Below, in pieces: positions 58,845 through 64,000 of a stretch of DNA of 64,000 nucleotides. The stretch spans positions 6,262,001 to 6,326,000 of the forward strand of contig NZ_CP094527.1 in assembly GCF_022811725.1 (NCBI RefSeq), in the 5' to 3' direction. The notes beneath the pieces are model-generated. The model was not told the origin of the DNA and did not search any database. It saw only the letters and a list, made by a program, of their open reading frames with translations. The DNA comes from Mucilaginibacter sp. SMC90 (GTDB lineage: Bacteria > Bacteroidota > Bacteroidia > Sphingobacteriales > Sphingobacteriaceae). The position numbers were made by a program, and so were the translations under genes. How positions within the stretch are numbered: the stretch's first letter is position 1; the number at the start of each line of letters is the position of its first letter.

Positions 58845-59987
58845 ATGAAAACAATAACATCCATCTTCACCATTTTAGCAGCAGCCCTTTTAGCGGCCTG
58901 TTCGCCGGCTGAACAAGCAAGCACGAACGATGCCATATCCTTACCGGTAGCTACCGTTACTACTTCAAACGCAGAAACCGTTAATGAATACCCTACTGCC
59001 ATTGAAGGTTCGGCCGAAGTGGAGATCCGCCCCCAGGTGAGCGGCATATTAGAAAAAATATTTATAGATGAAGGCGCTTATGTTAGTGCCGGTCAGCCTT
59101 TATTTAAGATCAACGACAGGGTTTATAAAGAGCAATACAACAATGCCGGCGCCGAATTACTGGCGGCCAAAGCTGCTGCTGCAAATGCGCAATTAGAAGT
59201 GAACAAACTCCAGCCCCTGGTACAAAACAAAGTGGTATCTGAACTCCAGTTGCAAACTGCACAATCTAATTATACTTTGGCTGCAGCCAAAGTAAAACAA
59301 GCTCAGGCCTTATTAGCCGATGCCCAGATCAATATTGGTTACACGTTAATCAAAGCACCTGCTGCCGGGTATATTGGTCTGTTGAATAAGAAAGCCGGGA
59401 GCCTGGTTTCGCTGAGCGACGCAAAAGAACTAACGACACTGGCTAATATCAAAGAGGTGCGTGCCTACTTCTCCCTCAGTGAACAGGAATTTGCCGGCTT
59501 GAAAAATGACTTACCTGGTAATTCCATCGGGGAAAAGTTAAAGAACGCCAGGCCGGTATCGCTGATTTTAGCCGGTAATGATATTTATCCTGAGCCTGGT
59601 CGCATGGATATGGTGAACGGTGGTTTTGATAAGAACAGTGGCGCCATTACCATCAGGGCCAGTTTTCCTAATCATCACGGATTATTACGATCCGGCAATA
59701 CGGGCAGGATCAAGCTGAGTTTTATACAAAACGATGTGATCGCCATCCCGCAGGCTGCCACTACCACCATCCAGGATAAGATATTTGTATTCGCCCTCGG
59801 GGATAGCAGCAAAGTACATAAACAACTGATCACCGTAGCGGGCCGCTCCGGCGACAGCTTCCTGATAAGCGACGGCCTAAAAAGCGGCGACCGGATCGTT
59901 TTGGAAGGCATCGAAGGCTTACAGGATGGCACCAAAATACAGCCGGCCGAGGCTAAACCTAATAAAGTAGCGCTGCTAAACAAATAA
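58845..59987 (+). CDS. RND efflux periplasmic adaptor lipoprotein (AcrA/MexA-like)
   Basis: A 380-residue membrane-fusion protein. The lipobox LLAAC places the lipidated Cys at 19. Lipoyl/barrel domains (EIRPQVSGILEKIFIDEGAY, VSAGQPLFKINDRVY) flank a coiled-coil hairpin (KAAAANAQLEVNKLQPLVQN; KVVSELQLQTAQSNYTLAAA), then INIGYTLIKAPAAGYIGLLN and a C-terminal domain. It couples the inner-membrane pump to the outer-membrane channel. Confidence 0.93.
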   Translation: MKTITSIFTILAAALLAACSPAEQASTNDAISLPVATVTTSNAETVNEYPTAIEGSAEVEIRPQVSGILEKIFIDEGAYVSAGQPLFKINDRVYKEQYNNAGAELLAAKAAAANAQLEVNKLQPLVQNKVVSELQLQTAQSNYTLAAAKVKQAQALLADAQINIGYTLIKAPAAGYIGLLNKKAGSLVSLSDAKELTTLANIKEVRAYFSLSEQEFAGLKNDLPGNSIGEKLKNARPVSLILAGNDIYPEPGRMDMVNGGFDKNSGAITIRASFPNHHGLLRSGNTGRIKLSFIQNDVIAIPQAATTTIQDKIFVFALGDSSKVHKQLITVAGRSGDSFLISDGLKSGDRIVLEGIEGLQDGTKIQPAEAKPNKVALLNK

Positions 59988-60032
59988 TCAAACAGTAAAA
60001 TAACTAATTAGCGGAGGTGTTCTAAAAAAATA

Positions 60033-60086
60033 TTTTGGAGGGCTTCCCGGGAGAGAACTGCCCTTTAAATGCAAAACCCTCCAAAA
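60033..60086 (+). other. Stem-loop between adaptor and permease genes
   Basis: TTTTGGAGGG (60033-60042) pairs exactly with CCCTCCAAAA (60077-60086), enclosing a 34-nt loop with a CCCGGG palindrome. Possible mRNA stability or attenuation element within the operon; no strong U-tract. Confidence 0.5.
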
Positions 60087-60119
60087 ACACTAACACAAAC
60101 ACGTTAAAAAATAGAAATC

Positions 60120-63100
60120 ATGTTTAAGAAATTCATAGAAAGACCGGTACTGGCAACAGTTGTTTCCATTTTGCTGGTCATCCTGGGCTTTGTTGGCCTT
60201 ACCGGCCTGCCCATACAGATGTTTCCGGACATCGCCCCGCCAACCGTACAGGTAAAGGCATTTTATCCCGGCGCTAATGCCGAAACTATATTGCGCTCGG
60301 TGATCCCGCCATTGGAAGAAGCCATCAATGGCGTAGAAGATATGAGCTATATGAGCTCATCGGCCACCAATGACGGCTCCTTACTGATCAGCGTTTACTT
60401 TAAGCTGGGTACCAATGCCGACCAGGCTGCGGTGAACGTACAGAACCGTGTATCATCCGCAACAGGCCTTTTACCACCGGAAGTGGTACAGGCGGGTATC
60501 ACCACCAAGAAAACACAGAACGGCTTGATCATGGGGGTAAATATGTTCAGCATGGATGAAAAGGTGTTTGACAAGACCTTTATCGCCAACTATGCTACCA
60601 TTAATATTTTACCCGAGATCCAGCGAATTCCCGGTGTAGGTGAGGCGCGCATTATCGGCGCCAGCAAAGATTACTCAATGCGCGTGTGGCTGAACCCCAG
60701 TCAAATGGCTGTTTATCATTTAGCACCTGACGAAGTAGCCAAGGCTATCCAAAAACATAACCTGGAAGCAGCCCCCGGTCGCTTTGGTGAAAACAGCAAA
60801 GTATCCTTTGAATACGTGATCAAATACAAAGGCAAGAACAGTGAACCGCTGGCCTATGAAAATATGATCATCCGTACCAATCCGGATGGGTCGCTTTTAA
60901 GATTGAAAGATGTTGCTAAGGTAGAATTAGGAGCCTATACCTACGGCACATTCAATACATTGAGTGGTGCCGATCCTAATTTTACCAATAAACCGGCAAT
61001 AACTATCCAGATCCTGCAATTACCTAATTCCAATGCCCGCGAAATCCAGGTGCAGGTAGAAAAACTAATGCTGAAATCGGCTAAGAATTTCCCGGCCGGT
61101 TTGAAACAGCAAACTATCTGGTATTCTAAAGACATGCTGGATCAATCTATCGAGCAAGTTGCCCATACCCTGGTTGAAGCCTTTATACTGGTATTCCTGG
61201 TAGTGTTTATCTTTTTGCAGGATTTTCGCTCCACACTGATCCCGGCTATTGCCGTCCCGGTCGCGCTCATCGGCACTTTCTTTTTCATGTCGGTATTCGG
61301 GTTCTCCATTAACCTGCTTACCTTATTCGCGCTGGTACTGGCTATTGGTATCGTAGTGGATGATGCCATCGTAGTGGTGGAAGCGGTACACGCTAAAATG
61401 GAACATAAAAAGATGGCAGCAAAACCGGCCACACTGGCTGCTATGCATGAGATTACCCCGGCTATTATTTCTATCACATTGGTAATGTCGGCTGTGTTCC
61501 TGCCGGTGGGCTTTATGAAAGGTTCGGCCGGTGTGTTCTACAAACAATTCGCCTTTACACTGGCTATCGCCATCTTCATTTCGGCCGTTAACGCTTTAAC
61601 ATTAAGCCCCGCATTGGCAGCCCTGTTTTTAAAGAATGTGCATCATGATGATGAACCCGTTGAAAAAACCACATTCAAACAACGCTTCTTTGCAGGCTTT
61701 AACAGGGGCTTTGAAAACGTTACAAATAAATACATCAGCGGTCTGAAATGGCTGATCCAGCATAAATGGGTAAGCTTATCCGGCCTGGCTGTTGTCACCG
61801 TTGTTTCGGGTATCCTGGTGCATAATACCCGCACCGGCTTTATTCCTTCAGAGGATCAGAACTTTGCGGCGGTATCTATCACCCTTCCGCCGGGATCATC
61901 ACAGGAACGCACCCAACAGGTAGTAAAGGAAGTTAATGACAGATTACTGCCGATGAAAGTAATGAAGAGCCTGACCCAGATAGCCGGCCTGAACATCTTC
62001 ACCGGTGCTACCAGTCCTTCTTCAGCGGTTGCCTTTATGGTGCCTAAAAAAGATCGCGGTGAAATGAGCGACCTCAACGATATTATGAATGACATGCGCA
62101 AGCGTGTAGCAGATGTTAAAGGCGCTACCATCATCGTATTTACTTTACCTACCGTACCCGGCTTCGGTAACGTGGACGGTTTAGATTTCGCTTTGCAGGA
62201 CCGTACCGGTGGACGTTTAGATCAGTTCAGCGCCGTATCCGGCAAGTTCTTATCTGCATTAAATAAACGAAAAGAAATTGCCATCGCCTATACTTCTTTC
62301 AGGGCTGATTACCCCCAGCTGGAAATGGTGATTGATGAGCAGAAAGCCGCCCAGCTGAATATAGATGTAGATGAGGTGGTAAAAACCATGCAGACCTATT
62401 ATGGAAGCCAGCAGGTATCCGACTTTAACCGCTTCGGTAAATACTACCGGGTGATGCTGCAAGCTGCTAAAGGCGACCGGGCCAATCCATCATCAATGGA
62501 AGGCGTATCGGTAAAAAGCACTACAGGCGAAATGGTTCCGATCAGCTCATTGGTAACACTTAAACCTGTATTAGGCCCTGAAACCGTTACCCGTTATAAC
62601 CTGTACAACTCCATTCCGATGAATGCCAATCCAAATCAGGGTTACAGCACGGGGGATGCCATTCGTGCGGTAGAGGAAGTAGCCGCGCAAACCCTGCCGG
62701 CTGGCTACTCACATGAATTCTCCGGCGTTACCCGCGAGGAAATTATTTCAGGTGGGCAATCGCTGTTTGTATTCCTGCTGTCTCTTGTATTTGTTTACTT
62801 CCTGTTATCGGCCCAGTATGACAGCTACATCCTGCCCTTGGCGGTGCTGCTGTCTATACCGACAGGTGTGATAGGTGTATTCACGGCTATAGGGATTGCA
62901 GGCATTGAAAACAACATTTATGTGCAGGTAGCACTCATTATGTTGATAGGCTTACTGGCTAAAAACGCCATCCTCATCGTGGAGTTTGCCGTGCAGCGTC
63001 GTCATGCCGGGGAAACACTGGTTACTGCTGCTATGGAGGCCGCCAAGGCCCGTCTGCGTCCGATCATCATGACTTCTATCGCATTTGTGGCGGGCATTTT

Positions 63101-63323
63101 ACCGATGATGCGTGCTACAGGCCCTTCAGCTGCGGGTAACCATTCCATAAGTGCTGGTGCTGCCGGGGGAATGATCAGCGGTGTAATACTGGGTGTATTT
63201 ATTATACCTGTTTTATTCGTGGTATTTCAATACCTGCATGAAAAAATAACACCACTGCCGCCATTGGAAGACAAACACCAGGAACATGCCCCTGCACCGC
63301 AACTGGTACATGAGCTTAATTAA
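60120..63323 (+). CDS. RND multidrug efflux permease (AcrB/MexB, HAE1 family)
   Basis: A 1,067-residue inner-membrane proton-driven exporter with normal length. The start FKKFIERPVLATVVSILLVI is the first helix, GLPIQMFPDIAPPTVQVKAF is the HAE1 porter start, and the proton-relay helix carries LAIGIVVDDAIVVVEAVHAK with the paired Asp. The second half repeats the topology (LLSIPTGVIGVFTAIGIAGI; MTSIAFVAGILPMMRATGPS). It forms a trimer with the adaptor upstream and the outer-membrane factor downstream. Confidence 0.96.
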   Translation: MFKKFIERPVLATVVSILLVILGFVGLTGLPIQMFPDIAPPTVQVKAFYPGANAETILRSVIPPLEEAINGVEDMSYMSSSATNDGSLLISVYFKLGTNADQAAVNVQNRVSSATGLLPPEVVQAGITTKKTQNGLIMGVNMFSMDEKVFDKTFIANYATINILPEIQRIPGVGEARIIGASKDYSMRVWLNPSQMAVYHLAPDEVAKAIQKHNLEAAPGRFGENSKVSFEYVIKYKGKNSEPLAYENMIIRTNPDGSLLRLKDVAKVELGAYTYGTFNTLSGADPNFTNKPAITIQILQLPNSNAREIQVQVEKLMLKSAKNFPAGLKQQTIWYSKDMLDQSIEQVAHTLVEAFILVFLVVFIFLQDFRSTLIPAIAVPVALIGTFFFMSVFGFSINLLTLFALVLAIGIVVDDAIVVVEAVHAKMEHKKMAAKPATLAAMHEITPAIISITLVMSAVFLPVGFMKGSAGVFYKQFAFTLAIAIFISAVNALTLSPALAALFLKNVHHDDEPVEKTTFKQRFFAGFNRGFENVTNKYISGLKWLIQHKWVSLSGLAVVTVVSGILVHNTRTGFIPSEDQNFAAVSITLPPGSSQERTQQVVKEVNDRLLPMKVMKSLTQIAGLNIFTGATSPSSAVAFMVPKKDRGEMSDLNDIMNDMRKRVADVKGATIIVFTLPTVPGFGNVDGLDFALQDRTGGRLDQFSAVSGKFLSALNKRKEIAIAYTSFRADYPQLEMVIDEQKAAQLNIDVDEVVKTMQTYYGSQQVSDFNRFGKYYRVMLQAAKGDRANPSSMEGVSVKSTTGEMVPISSLVTLKPVLGPETVTRYNLYNSIPMNANPNQGYSTGDAIRAVEEVAAQTLPAGYSHEFSGVTREEIISGGQSLFVFLLSLVFVYFLLSAQYDSYILPLAVLLSIPTGVIGVFTAIGIAGIENNIYVQVALIMLIGLLAKNAILIVEFAVQRRHAGETLVTAAMEAAKARLRPIIMTSIAFVAGILPMMRATGPSAAGNHSISAGAAGGMISGVILGVFIIPVLFVVFQYLHEKITPLPPLEDKHQEHAPAPQLVHELN

Positions 63324-63344
63324 TCATCTTTAAAAATTCAGACA

Positions 63345-64000
63345 ATGAAAACTTATCAAAATATATTAACAGCCGGCCGGGTATTCCTGGCTGTGCTGAT
63401 CCTGATCGCAGCCGGCTGTGCCGTGCCCAGGAATGCGGGCAATACCACTGCAATTACTCCGGCTGCCTTTCGTAACGATATAGCATCAGCAACTAAAGAG
63501 AGCATCGCAGCCTTACCCTGGAAAGCGTCCTTAACCAACCGGGAGTTAGCCGCACTAATTGATACTGCATTAGCTAAAAACAATAACTTGCAAATAGCCA
63601 TTAAGAACATCGAGACAGCCGATGAGTTATATAAAAAAGCCAAAATGGGCCTGGTTCCCGAGGTTGGTTTTGCAGCTAACTCCAGCAACAGTATCCCGGC
63701 AGAAAACAGCCTTAATGGTTTAACCGCCGGTCAGTTCCTGGGGAGTAAAAACCTTGATAATTATACAGCCGCCCTCAATATTTCCTGGGAAGCGGACATC
63801 TGGGGCAAAGTAAAGAATCAGAAACGCGAGGCTTTAGCTGGTTATTTGCAAACACAGGAAGCACGTAAAGGAATCCAGACCACACTGATCTCGTCAATAG
63901 CTAACGGTTACTATAACCTGCTGATGCTGGATAAGCAAATGGCAATCGCTAAAAAGAACCTGGCACTGAACGACAGTACCCTGCAGATCCTGAAGTTGCA
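63345..64000 (+). CDS. RND outer-membrane efflux channel (NodT/OprM-like), 3' end cut by window
   Basis: Starts with ATG 63345, 21 nt after the permease stop, and runs off the right edge (218 codons visible). The lipobox LIAAGC places the lipidated Cys at 25. The visible outer-membrane-factor features are FVEGL-free N-terminal helices, a KNNNLQIAIKNIETADELYK segment, SWEADIWGKVKNQKREALAG and SSIANGYYNLLMLDKQ, all typical of TolC-type NodT proteins. It completes the tripartite pump. Confidence 0.93.
   Translation, partial: MKTYQNILTAGRVFLAVLILIAAGCAVPRNAGNTTAITPAAFRNDIASATKESIAALPWKASLTNRELAALIDTALAKNNNLQIAIKNIETADELYKKAKMGLVPEVGFAANSSNSIPAENSLNGLTAGQFLGSKNLDNYTAALNISWEADIWGKVKNQKREALAGYLQTQEARKGIQTTLISSIANGYYNLLMLDKQMAIAKKNLALNDSTLQILKL

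Noticed and set aside
1..64000. tRNA, rRNA, CRISPR array or integrase gene
   Set aside because: No cloverleaf-like, rRNA-like, repeat-spacer or tyrosine/serine recombinase pattern was recognised anywhere in the window.

Overview
The window looks like a Sphingobacteriaceae-type Bacteroidota chromosome (Mucilaginibacter/Pedobacter-like). Support comes from a CTnDOT-type conjugation module, an RteC-family regulator, a SusC/SusD pair, Bacteroidota-style promoter elements (TTG about 20 nt before TAnnTTTG) and mostly weak Shine-Dalgarno sequences. The genus is an inference from gene content.

Region 1, about 1-33,235, is most of an integrative conjugative element (ICE). On the minus strand, from right to left, it carries: RteC-like regulator, two small helix-turn-helix proteins, Toprim primase, a candidate oriT, MobA/MobB relaxosome genes, a DPPY methyltransferase, a ParA ATPase with a small partner, two TraE-type proteins (plus a decayed third copy), TraF, TraG (VirB4 ATPase), four secreted proteins in the VirB5/TraI position (three are paralogues), TraJ-K-L-M-N, a giant methylase-helicase resembling phage P1 DarB, the VirD4-type coupling protein, an M23 peptidase-ArdC fusion, a DUF3945-type protein, a Toprim-like protein and accessory genes that include two tandem paralogue pairs. 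Hairpins with U-tracts between tra genes could set expression steps. No integrase was found in the window, so the ICE ends are not defined.

Region 2, about 33,466-43,775, starts with a Crp/Fnr-like regulator and a full-length LanKC-type lanthionine synthetase (lyase-kinase-cyclase). These are followed by a MauE-like membrane protein and a short secreted Cys/Ser/Thr-rich peptide. Converging on them is a SusC-SusD-TlpA operon. Together they look like a peptide-modification, redox and outer-membrane transport cassette; this is the most unusual system in the window.

Region 3, about 44,555-54,091, holds XRE and TetR regulators, a broken gene, and an AT-rich defence-like island. The island has a double-DUF262 protein overlapping a PIN_8-type nuclease, an NYN-type nuclease with Cys pairs followed after 1 nt by a STAND/NACHT-like NTPase with pentapeptide-like repeats, and a DUF3800 protein. 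A perfect 19-bp hairpin lies to its right.

Region 4, about 55,100-64,000, is a drug-response locus: AraC regulator, MFS exporter, AlkA-like DNA glycosylase (with an apparent amber codon near its natural start), TetR regulator, and an RND efflux operon (adaptor, permease, and an outer-membrane factor cut by the window end). Four near-identical 17-18 bp boxes precede the AraC, MFS, AlkA and TetR genes and suggest one regulon. No rRNA, tRNA or CRISPR array was recognised.
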